DNA of 64,000 bases from Pelagomonas calceolata (Eukaryota > Sar > Pelagophyceae > Pelagomonadales > Pelagomonadaceae), in contig CAKKNE010000005.1 in NCBI GenBank assembly GCA_918797485.1, positions 4,154,001-4,218,000 on the forward strand, given 5' to 3'. Position numbers and translations under genes: made by a program. Below the pieces are notes generated by a model. It did not search any database. It was not told the DNA's origin and saw only the letters and a list, made by a program, of their open reading frames with translations. Shown piece by piece: positions 8,065 to 16,800 of the stretch; position 1 is the first letter of the stretch; every line of letters starts with the position of its first letter.

Positions 8065-11000
8065 ATGTGGCGGGTTATTTTTAGCATCTTCGTGGCGACG
8101 ACGCTGGTCGGGGCGACGCCGTCGGACGAGGAAGAAAAGAAAGACACGCTCCAGCATTATGCGGACCAGAGCCTGTTCTCCGGTTCGCGAAACGAGGAGG
8201 CGCCGCGGCAGGAGGCGCTGCAGCCCATGGAGACGACGCCGGACGCTCCTCCTCGCGACTATCATAACGACGACGAAGTCCAAGAGTATGCGGATCGCTT
8301 AGCGTCCGCGGCGGACGGGAGCAACTTAGGGAACGTCATCAATTTAGTTAAGAGGGGCGCGCGACAGGTTTTTCGACCTATCAAGAACGTGGTTCGTGCT
8401 GTCAAGTGTAAGCGGAGACCGTCGTCGTGCAACGAAGACGAGCCTGCTCCCAAGATGCCGCGCGTCGATGCGGGCGACGACATGGAGGTGCTCGGCGCGC
8501 ACGGCGGCCCTCACGGCGAGGCGGCGACCTCGACGGTCCCAGAAACAGAGGTAATAATACTCGACGCGAACGGCGGCCAGCACGAGACGGTGTCTGCGTC
8601 CAATGGCGCCATGCCGATGGTGGTCGAAGCGAACGGCGTCCAGCACGGCACGACGACGTCGTGCACGGACGACCCGGTGGCTATCCTGTCGGATTGGGAC
8701 AAGTATCCTATCTTCAAGGATTACTTCCAGCAGTTCCTCGCTGAAGATTACCAAGTGCGCCGCGGCAAGTTCACGGTGGAGAAAGTGTGGCGGGCCTCTT
8801 TTGAGGATTCCCAGCTCGTGGAGCTGTGCAAGGGCGCGGAACGAGGAGGGCAAGAGTTCGTGAACGCATTATTTTTGATGGGCAAAGAACGGACTCGGGG
8901 TGAGAAAAGAGAATACGTCGTCTACGCGGTCAGCTCGACGATCGTGTTTGAGACCTCGGAGGCGCACGACAACTTCCTCGAGGAATTCAAGCGCCTTCGG
9001 CCGCTTGATGCGTACTTGTTCGACGAGGTGCTGCCCTACAACATCGAGAGCTACGAGGGCTACACGTACATCAGGATCTTCGGCATCGGCGAGGGCTGGG
9101 ACATTCAGCGCGCCAGTCATTACAGATACTTTCCGAAGGGGTGGCCGGAACTGACGACGGGCCAGGAGAAGCGCCTGCGATCCTCTCTCATCAAGAGCGT
9201 GCACTGGGTCGCTACGGAGACTGACGGCGTGCACTGGCGGGAATGCCCCGTCACGCGGAAGAAACTCGTCGTGGTCCACACGATCAAGAGCTACGGCCGC
9301 GAGCCGCGCAAGATGGCGGGCCTGTCCACGGAGGGCGTGCTCATCGTCGCGGTGCAGGTCTTTTCGCAAGGCATCGTGCCGTTCAACAAGCAGATCGGCT
9401 GTCGGCAGGAGTACATGTTCCGCGCGGTCTACCAGTCCTGGGACAAGACGAAGTCGGTGGGCGGCAAGGGTTACACGTACGAAGGCCGGGCCTGCGTGCA
9501 GGTCGACGCCATGGATATCGGCGAGGACGAGCCCGAGGAGTGCATCGAGGACCCCGATTACACGCTGCGCTTCGAGCCGCAAATGATAGAGATGTTAATC
9601 TCCGCCTGCGGCGACCTACCTATAGAGTACGAGGACATCGAGGCCGTCGTGGACGCTTCCAACAGCCTATTGTTTAGATTTACGGTGATCGAGTACGCCT
9701 CGGAGCTCATCGAGGAGGCGCTGCAGGACGCCGACGCGACGCCGCCGTTCGACCTGCTCACCCCGGAACGTCTGGCGCGCGTGCGCGTCGCGACGGGCCT
9801 GCCGCCGTCGCAGTCTTACACGGTGCTTTTGTCGGACGAGGCGAAGCCGTTCCGGGACGCGCTCGTGGCCATGCGCGTCCTGCGCGAAGCCTACTCGATG
9901 CCGAAGCCCGAGGTCGTCGAGAAGGCACACCGTCGGCTCGTGACCAAGGGTAACCCGTCGGAGTTAGTGAAGGCGGCCCGGCTTACCGGTGACAAAGCCG
10001 TGAAGGCCGACGAGGTCCTCGCGCTGGTGCGCCGGTACAATTTGCGGTTGGTGTCTGCCGTGGATCGCTTCCTCGCGAAGCTGGTGGAGCTCTGGATGGC
10101 CTCGGACAAGAAGATGTACCTGCTCGAAGACGCGCGGATCGTGGCGGCCGCGCGCCACGCGGCGGGCGTGTGCCCCGCACAATACGAGTGGCTCCTGGGC
10201 AACGGCGACATCGCGAAGCAGATCCGAGACACCCTCGCGGAGCTCGGCCTCTTCTGCGGCAAGCCTGCCGATGCCGACGACATCAACAACGCACATGCTG
10301 CTCTGTTGAAAAGTTTGAAGCCGTCGCCGCTCGTCGAAGCCCTGAAAGGCCGCGTCAAGAAGGAGGCCATCGACGGCGTGCGCGTCGCCGTTCTAGGAGC
10401 GGGTTGGAACTGGGGCAGAGTTACAGGGCTCGAGTGCGTGTTTGTGGAGGCCGCCAAGCGCTGCCCCAAGCCCTGTGAGGAAGGCCTCCTCGCGTCGGCG
10501 CCGCGGCTGGCCGAAGCGCGCAACGCGTGCCCGAGCTTCGTGGATGTCCGCTGGCTCAAGGCGCTCCTCGACCACCATCACGACGACGGCATCGTGGTGC
10601 GATCAGCGATGGAAGAGGCGGGCCTCTTCCGCGATATGGCATCGCTCAAGAGCTACAACGACTATTCAGAAGCGCTGGGCACGTGGACCCACGATGCCTG
10701 CGTCGCGGCTGGCTTTGAGGTGGACAAGTGCGCCGCGACCGTCGCCGACGTGCGCCTCAAAATCTTTAGCATGAAGGGCGTGGAGTGGTCCGTTTTTGAT
10801 CCCATCGTGGCGGCCGCCTTCGTGCCGGCGCAGAAGGCTGGCGGCCACCTCTTCGACGCGGAGATCCTCGCTGATGCTATCAAAAGATCCGTGACTAGCC
10901 GGCAATGGCAAAACTTTTATCCGTTCCTCGGCCTCGCAAACGCCGGAGACCCCACCGCTGTGGCGGTTCGCGAGAAGCTCGACGGCCTACTCGCTGGCGA

Positions 11001-11568
11001 GGCCTACACGCTGGCGACGGAGACCGCCGTGAGAGAGTTAGTGACACAGCCAAAACCGCCAAAGTTCTACCTAGCCGCCGAGAAGCTCGGATTTATGGAT
11101 ATGGACGTCGAGAAAGCCAAGAAGGTGCTCGAGCACGCCCGAACCATGACCGGCCAGGCCGCCACGACCTTCGACAAGTTTCTGGCAAGGATCCTGCCGC
11201 TCGCCGACGAAGCTCGGGCGGACAAGACGGGCCCGCTTGAACTCTTTGGATCGGCGGAGAACATAGTGAAGGCTTCTAAAGGTAAGGGCATGAGGGCGTC
11301 CACTACTTACTCGTCGTACCTGCGCGGGCTCGACGTGATCGCTGCGGGCGGCGCCGAGGCATTTATCGCCGCGCATACTGATAAGGCCGCGTGGAAAGCG
11401 TTGAAGTCCAAGAAGCCCACGGCTGAAAAGCTCGAGAAGGAGGCGACGGAGGCCCGCGAGATCCAGAAGTTGCTGGTCCAGCTGCGCTTACAGCCCGAGG
11501 CGTACGCGCGAGCGACGTGGGCGGCGGCCTACGACGCGCGCGAGGCCTCGGCGACGGACAATTCGTGA
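8065..11568 (+). CDS. Large unknown secreted protein
   Basis: 1167 residues in a single exon. ATG 8065 opens a signal peptide (MWRVIFSIFVATTLVGATPSD), which is why I prefer it to in-frame GTG codons upstream. Residues about 130-190 contain three copies of a short motif (AHGGPHGE, ANGGQHET, ANGVQHGT). The body is hydrophilic, alpha-helical and Lys/Glu/Ala-rich, with sparse cysteines and no transmembrane span after the signal. The middle and C-terminal thirds look like weak helical repeats of about 60 residues with recurring phrases such as VDRFLAKLVELWM and FDKFLARILPLADE. Extracellular effector, wall or storage roles are all possible; I recognise no family. Confidence 0.75.
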   Translation: MWRVIFSIFVATTLVGATPSDEEEKKDTLQHYADQSLFSGSRNEEAPRQEALQPMETTPDAPPRDYHNDDEVQEYADRLASAADGSNLGNVINLVKRGARQVFRPIKNVVRAVKCKRRPSSCNEDEPAPKMPRVDAGDDMEVLGAHGGPHGEAATSTVPETEVIILDANGGQHETVSASNGAMPMVVEANGVQHGTTTSCTDDPVAILSDWDKYPIFKDYFQQFLAEDYQVRRGKFTVEKVWRASFEDSQLVELCKGAERGGQEFVNALFLMGKERTRGEKREYVVYAVSSTIVFETSEAHDNFLEEFKRLRPLDAYLFDEVLPYNIESYEGYTYIRIFGIGEGWDIQRASHYRYFPKGWPELTTGQEKRLRSSLIKSVHWVATETDGVHWRECPVTRKKLVVVHTIKSYGREPRKMAGLSTEGVLIVAVQVFSQGIVPFNKQIGCRQEYMFRAVYQSWDKTKSVGGKGYTYEGRACVQVDAMDIGEDEPEECIEDPDYTLRFEPQMIEMLISACGDLPIEYEDIEAVVDASNSLLFRFTVIEYASELIEEALQDADATPPFDLLTPERLARVRVATGLPPSQSYTVLLSDEAKPFRDALVAMRVLREAYSMPKPEVVEKAHRRLVTKGNPSELVKAARLTGDKAVKADEVLALVRRYNLRLVSAVDRFLAKLVELWMASDKKMYLLEDARIVAAARHAAGVCPAQYEWLLGNGDIAKQIRDTLAELGLFCGKPADADDINNAHAALLKSLKPSPLVEALKGRVKKEAIDGVRVAVLGAGWNWGRVTGLECVFVEAAKRCPKPCEEGLLASAPRLAEARNACPSFVDVRWLKALLDHHHDDGIVVRSAMEEAGLFRDMASLKSYNDYSEALGTWTHDACVAAGFEVDKCAATVADVRLKIFSMKGVEWSVFDPIVAAAFVPAQKAGGHLFDAEILADAIKRSVTSRQWQNFYPFLGLANAGDPTAVAVREKLDGLLAGEAYTLATETAVRELVTQPKPPKFYLAAEKLGFMDMDVEKAKKVLEHARTMTGQAATTFDKFLARILPLADEARADKTGPLELFGSAENIVKASKGKGMRASTTYSSYLRGLDVIAAGGAEAFIAAHTDKAAWKALKSKKPTAEKLEKEATEAREIQKLLVQLRLQPEAYARATWAAAYDAREASATDNS

Positions 11569-11640
11569 GAGGTAGTCGCGTCGGATCGACTACCCTCGGC
11601 CGGCGGCGCCGCCGCGTTCCCCATCCTGGTGTAAATTTAC

Positions 11641-11862
11641 AGTTGTAAACGCTGGAAACATGCTACCATCTGCGATGGCACTGATATTCTTTCAGCCCGT
11701 GACGATGCGTATCGTGTTTTAAGGCTCACGGCGTGTGTGCGTGCAAGTCGAGGGGCCGATGTTACGTGCAAGTCGAGAGCTGGCTCAGGCTCAGGCTAGT
11801 TACGTCGCGGGGTCCCCCGTACCCCTCCCAGCTGGTTGCTAGTGTGTTAATACGACGCTAGC
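11641..11862 (+). repeat. Intergenic repeat, copy 2
   Basis: Homologous to 4840-4990 in the same orientation, with the dyad at the right end of both. Between the shared left part and the dyad, copy 2 has about 80 extra bases, including a second TGCAAGTCGAG. Confidence 0.7.
11838..11862 (-). promoter_or_regulatory. Promoter dyad motif, site 2
   Basis: Reverse complement reads GCTAGCG, TCGTA, then TTAACACACTAGC. It lies 202 bp upstream of the phosphodiesterase start at 12065. Confidence 0.6.
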
Positions 11863-12064
11863 AAAACGCTCTCCGTTGACTTTGGCGTGGCGGACCACCC
11901 TGGCTGCTGTGCGGACCGCCGACGCCCGACGCACGACCCAGAGTACAATCCGACTCGCTGCGGTGCATTGCACGTCTTCACAGCGCGTGTGCTTGAGATC
12001 TGCGCCCACCACCTCTGAGAGCGCTCTCCACGTCGGTAACGCTAGGCGACGCGGCGACGTTAGC

Positions 12065-12753
12065 ATGGGTGCACTGCTGACACGCCTCTACGGCGTCGAC
12101 CAAACCACGCCGTACGGCTTCAAATTCTCAGGAATTACGTTATGGCTCCTCGCGGCCGACGCGGGCATCCAAAATGTCATAAATAATTTCAATCCGAACT
12201 GTCCGCGGTGGTGCCGGCTCCGCGTCCGTCGACGTTCAAAATGTCCACCCTCACGCCATCGACGCGACGTCGATCACGCAGGCTCGCGCACAGCACGCTG
12301 CAATACGGCATGCGGCTGGACGAGTCAGACGCGCGACGACGCTTCGCGCGGCTGAAGAATGCGGTCGAGGGCAGCGGGCCAATAACGCTCCGGCTCACGG
12401 GGCCTCCGGATCTCTACGGTCCCTACGGCGACGTGCCGCCGTATCAAATGCGCGGGATCGGGGTTATGTTTCGCGGCAGCCAATCGTACGAAAAACTGCG
12501 TGATTCCATCGGGCAGAGCTTCGGCACCGCCGGCTCGAGCTTCCCGCACACGAGCCTCGTCTACGACTGGATCGGCTCGCCGCGCGTCACAAATGACGTC
12601 GCCGAGGCGATCCGAGCGGCGGTCCCGCAGTTGCGCTACGGCGCGGAGGTCGTCTTCGACGGCGTCGCGCTCGTCGACATGCGGGGCCGGAGCGTCGGGG
12701 AATGGGAGGTCCTCGACCGCATCGATCTTGCCGGGTCTAACTGCGATTCTTAG
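12065..12753 (+). CDS. Cyclic phosphodiesterase-like protein (2H phosphoesterase), two exons
   Basis: Exons 12065-12216 and 12282-12753 give 207 residues. The two catalytic H-x-[TS] motifs of the 2H superfamily are present: HSTLQYG (start of exon 2) and HTSLVYD near residue 140. The order (N-terminal LWLL strand, first HxT, MRGIGVMF strand, second HxS, C-terminal EWEVLDRIDL) fits plant/yeast cyclic nucleotide phosphodiesterases that open 2',3'-cyclic or ADP-ribose 1'',2''-cyclic phosphates in tRNA-splicing by-product metabolism. Without exon 1 the fold would lack its first strand. The exact donor is ambiguous (GC 12217 preferred). The TAG stop overlaps the TAA stop of MRTO4 on the other strand by 4 bp. 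Confidence 0.66.
12217..12281 (+). mobile_element. Introner-like intron in the phosphodiesterase gene, 65 bp, GC donor
   Basis: It ends in GCCATCGACGCGAC...CACGCAG, sequence shared with other introners here. GCTCCGCG at the donor resembles GCTCGCGC after the acceptor. GT donors at 12208 and 12211 would also keep the frame. Confidence 0.6.
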
Positions 12754-13412
12754 TCCCCCACGACGCCGTCGACGTACGAAGCTAATATAGACGGCTTGAA
12801 CTCGTGCACGCGCATTTGCAAGTGGAAGAGCATCTTCGCCTGCGCCGCCGTCAACGGGGACCCTTTGGAAGCGCAGGACCAGTCGTCGATCAACACCAGC
12901 TTCGACTCGCGCACCTCCACCGGCAAATCCAGCTTCTTGAGCGCCGCGAGCATGGACACGGGGAACTTCGCCACGTCGAGAGGACCCCGCTCCAGCGTCA
13001 CCGTCGACGGCGCGGGAAACCCGGCCGTCGCGAACTCCGGCGCGGCACTTTCCGCTAAACACCGTTCAAGAGCCCCTCGGTCGCAACTCGTAGCTATCAA
13101 AGCGTGGCCGCCCTCGATTTTGGCAGCGAATTGACTGATGTTTGGTTTCAACTCGTTCTCGTCACTATCGCCCAGGGCCACCCTCATCAAGGTCTTCTTG
13201 CCCATCAGCAACGTGGACCCCGGTGGTAACGCACTCCTCAACTGCTTGAAGCGCGTCGGCCGCGCGAAGGCGTCGATGCCGACGAGGTAGAGGTTCGGGG
13301 CCTGCTCGACGGCGCTTCTTACGGTATCCACGTAGGAAGCGCGCGCTTGCGGCGGGCTCCGCTTCTTCACTTTCGTGAGGGAGACCTTCTTCTGGCGCTT
13401 GGAGATGGGCAT
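12750..13412 (-). CDS. MRTO4: mRNA turnover protein 4 homolog (ribosome assembly factor, P0-like)
   Basis: 220 residues from ATG 13412. The start MPISKRQKKVSLTKVKKR is the hallmark of MRTO4/Mrt4, a nucleolar paralogue of ribosomal protein P0 that occupies the P-stalk site on pre-60S particles until P0 replaces it. The L10-like core follows (YLVGIDAFARPTRFKQLRS, LLMGKKTLMRVALG), then the MRTO4-specific insertion domain and a C-terminal LASYVDG. As expected, the acidic P0 tail is absent. Single exon, typical family length. It is convergent with the phosphodiesterase, with overlapping stops. Confidence 0.93.
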   Translation of the reverse strand: MPISKRQKKVSLTKVKKRSPPQARASYVDTVRSAVEQAPNLYLVGIDAFARPTRFKQLRSALPPGSTLLMGKKTLMRVALGDSDENELKPNISQFAAKIEGGHALIATSCDRGALERCLAESAAPEFATAGFPAPSTVTLERGPLDVAKFPVSMLAALKKLDLPVEVRESKLVLIDDWSCASKGSPLTAAQAKMLFHLQMRVHEFKPSILASYVDGVVGD

Positions 13413-13855
13413 GGCTTAGCAGTGTGCAGCCTGTGCAGCCTGGCTTGTTTTTGCTGTTATGCGGCACAGCTGGCGTGTTTTTGCGCTTCGCGTGCTGGTA
13501 AGGCGTGCGCAGCGATGCACTAATCTGTGTAATTGTAGCGTAACTCGGTGCGCGGCGCTGATAATCGGGCGATGATGGCCTCTTGTTTTGGTTTTTGGTG
13601 TTGCTGATTGATTCGTCCATACGTGCAACGACGCCTCTCGCGTAGGTCGTGGAGCACGCCTGCAGCCGTCTTGGGTCGATCTGTTTTGGGGCAGCGCTAG
13701 GCTCGTCGGGCGGCCAGCGGTCGCGAGGTAGCTGCCCACCGAGCGACTCGAAGCGCGCACGCGTGACGCAGCAATTCGTACGCCGGCCACGCGTCGCGGC
13801 ATAGCAGCTAGACTCATCACAGACACACACAGCCACAAGCCGACGGACGCGCACC
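13413..13855. other. Divergent intergenic region, 443 bp
   Basis: This lies between MRTO4 (-) and the multi-C2 gene (+). No dyad motif and no convincing frame. Confidence 0.4.
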
Positions 13856-16800
13856 ATGGGCTGGTTCTCCGGCCAGTCGAAAGCCGCCAAGGAGCTCGAA
13901 CGCAAGCGCCAGCAGGAAAAGGACGAGGAGAACGCGAAGCGGGCCGACGACGTGTGTGAGGAACAAAAAACGCCCTATCAAAAAAAGGTCGACAAGCCTC
14001 CCAATGTGTTGCGCGTCACGGTCATCCGGGCCAGGGACCTGCCCGCCGTCGACAAGAAGTTGTTTGGGAAGGGGCCGGCGTCGGCCGACCCCTTCCCCTG
14101 CATGAGCGTCGAGGGGAAGAGTGAGAAGGGTAGTGTGAAGAAGAAGAATCTGACGCCGGTCTGGTTGGAACGTTTTGAGTTACCTTGTGAAGATCCGGAC
14201 TCCGTCTTCAGTTTCGAGGTCATGGACCACGACAACTTCGGGGCCGCGGACTTCATGGGTTGCTGCCTGGGTGGAAATCAAGTGCAAGCGCCCTTGTCCG
14301 AGATCGCGAGACGCGACCGCTCGCACTCGGCGAGAAGCGAGGAACGTCTTCATGAAGATGGCGTGAACCTGACTCACTCGTTGATGTCCACGCAGGTTGC
14401 GTGAAGGTCAAGCTCGCGACCCTAAAAGACGAGCGCGCCCACCGGAACTGGCACAAACTAGGCAATACTAGTGGAGAGCAGGACGAGCATGAAAGGGGCG
14501 AAGTAGAGTTGTGTCTGAGGTGGTGCCACGACAAAGCAAGAGCCTACGACCTGCCCAAGGAGTTCAAAACGAGTGAAAAAGCGGGCACGAAGGCCATGCC
14601 CAACGAGCTCCATGTCTACTTGGTGCGCGCGCGAGATCTGGAGGCCATGGACAGTGGTCTGTTGGGGAAAGCGTCGTCGGACCCCATAGTCGTCTTAGAT
14701 GTCATGGGCACGTCATTCAAATCCACACAAAAAAAGAAGGAGCTCAATCCCGTGTGGTTGGAGAGTTTCTCGTGGGCGGTCGAAGACGACGAAGCTATAC
14801 TAGAGGTGGTTGTGGAGGATTACGACCTGACGGGCAACGACTTCATGGGGCGCACGAGTGCGATCTCGGCGTCCCGTCGACTCGTGTCCATCTCACGATG
14901 CCGGGGGTGGTTTCTTTTTCGAGTTTGAGGCCGTTCGGACCGCGTCGGGGCCGTGCGGCGTGTCGGAGGGTACGCGGTCGCGGCGATGGCGTGAGGATGC
15001 TGCGACGCCGTCTTCATGATCACACGAGAGGGAGCCGTTCGGACCGCTTCCAGTGAATACGATGCGCCGCGCAGGCATACCCCTCAAGACGCTGTCGGAC
15101 CGCAAGATCCACCGCCAGTGGCACCGGTTACTTGGTCCCAAGCTCAAGAAGGGCCAGAAGAAGCAGCCGGTGAAGAAGCGGGGGAGGATCGACTTGGCGG
15201 CGCGGTGGGTCCATAATCCGAAGCTCGTGGTACCGTTGCCGCCCGAACTCCAAGCGTCGGAGTTGCACTTCGACCGGCCGGCGAACGAGGTACAAATATT
15301 TTTGGTGCGGGCCGCGGGGTTACCTGTTATGGACCGGCATCTCATGTCCAAAGGCGGGTCGTCGGATCCCGTCGTCACGTTCTCGTGTTGTGGAGAGAAG
15401 GCTACTAGCTCAATCAAGAAAAAAGATTTAAATCCGCAGTGGGCCGAGTACCATTCCTTGCTCGTGGAAGAGGACGACGCGGAGCTGCTGGTCGTCGTCG
15501 AGGATTATGATTTGATGGGCGCGGGGCGGCGTCCTTTCGTCGCGTCGATGGCGTGACGCTGGTGTCTCCGAGAGTGCCGTACCGCCCTATGCCATCGACG
15601 CGTCTCGACGGCGTCGCGTCGACGGCGTCGCGCAGGGAAGTGTCGCCACGCTGGAGAGTCCCGCACCGCCCCGACGCCGTCGCCGCGCGCAGGCAACGAC
15701 TTCATGGGCCAGCTGACCATCGATATCAAGTCCCTCGAGGACCGGCGCGTCGACCGCAGGTGGCACGTGTTACGACCGAAGCCCACGCTCGCCAAGAAGA
15801 AGGAGGAGGAGAAGAAGCTGGGCAAGTTAGAGTTAGCAATAAGGTGGAAGCACAACCCGGAGCGCGTCATCCAGCTCCCCGAGGCGTTCCACCACGACGA
15901 CCTCCTAGACCAACCCGCGAACTACCTCCAGATCTGCCTCGTGCGCGCGAGGAAGCTGAAGATCATGGACAAGTCGCGACTCACGTCCGGCGGGTCCTCG
16001 GACCCCCTAGTTCATTTTATGATAGATGGCGAGAGCGTCACGAGCACGACAAAAAAAAAGAACTTACGACCAATTTGGAGAGAGTACTTCGAGCTACCTA
16101 TTGAAGATGAACAACAAACATTGCACTTGAAAATGGAGGATTATGAAGCACTTAGTGCGAACCAGGTCATGGGCCGCTGTCACGTGGCCATGTCTCACTT
16201 AAAAGGGAGGGAGACCTTCCGGAAGTGGCTCGAGCTGGTCGATGAAGATAAGAAGGACGCGGGCTGGGTCGAGATCGCGCTGCGGTGGGCTCATGATCCA
16301 CAACGAGTTTTAGACTTACCTGAGGAATTTACGGAGCCCGAGACCGAGGACTGCTTGTCCAAGGAGGCCAATGAATTATTAGTTTGTTTATTACGAGGCA
16401 AGAACCTGCCCGTGATGGACAAAAACTTGATTGGTGGAGGAGGCTCGAGCGACCCGTGCGCGTTCCTGAACTTGGACGGGGAGAAGCGCAAGAGCCGCGT
16501 CGTCAAGAAGAGCATCAACCCCCAGTGGATGCAGACCTTCCGCTTCCCTTGTGATGATGGACTGAACGTGACGCTCCAGTGTGGAAATCAACCAGTGCGT
16601 CGGGTGCACGATGACGCGACGAACGCGCCGTAAAATTTGATGTCCACACAGGTCACGCTCCAGGTCGACGTCGAGGACTACGATTTGAAGGGGAACGACT
16701 TCATGGGTCCGTTTCTCGGCGTTTTGAAGGTTTGCGGTGCCTTCACTTCGTTGTCATGGCTCTTTGTCGAGTTTGAGCTGTTTCGGACCTCGCGCTCGAG

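Larger units (their letters stand above)
11569..12064. other. Intergenic region, 496 bp, mostly repeat copy 2
   Basis: Apart from the repeat and its dyad motif the only notable piece is a direct duplication of CAGGCT around 11785-11797. No gene seen. Confidence 0.4.
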
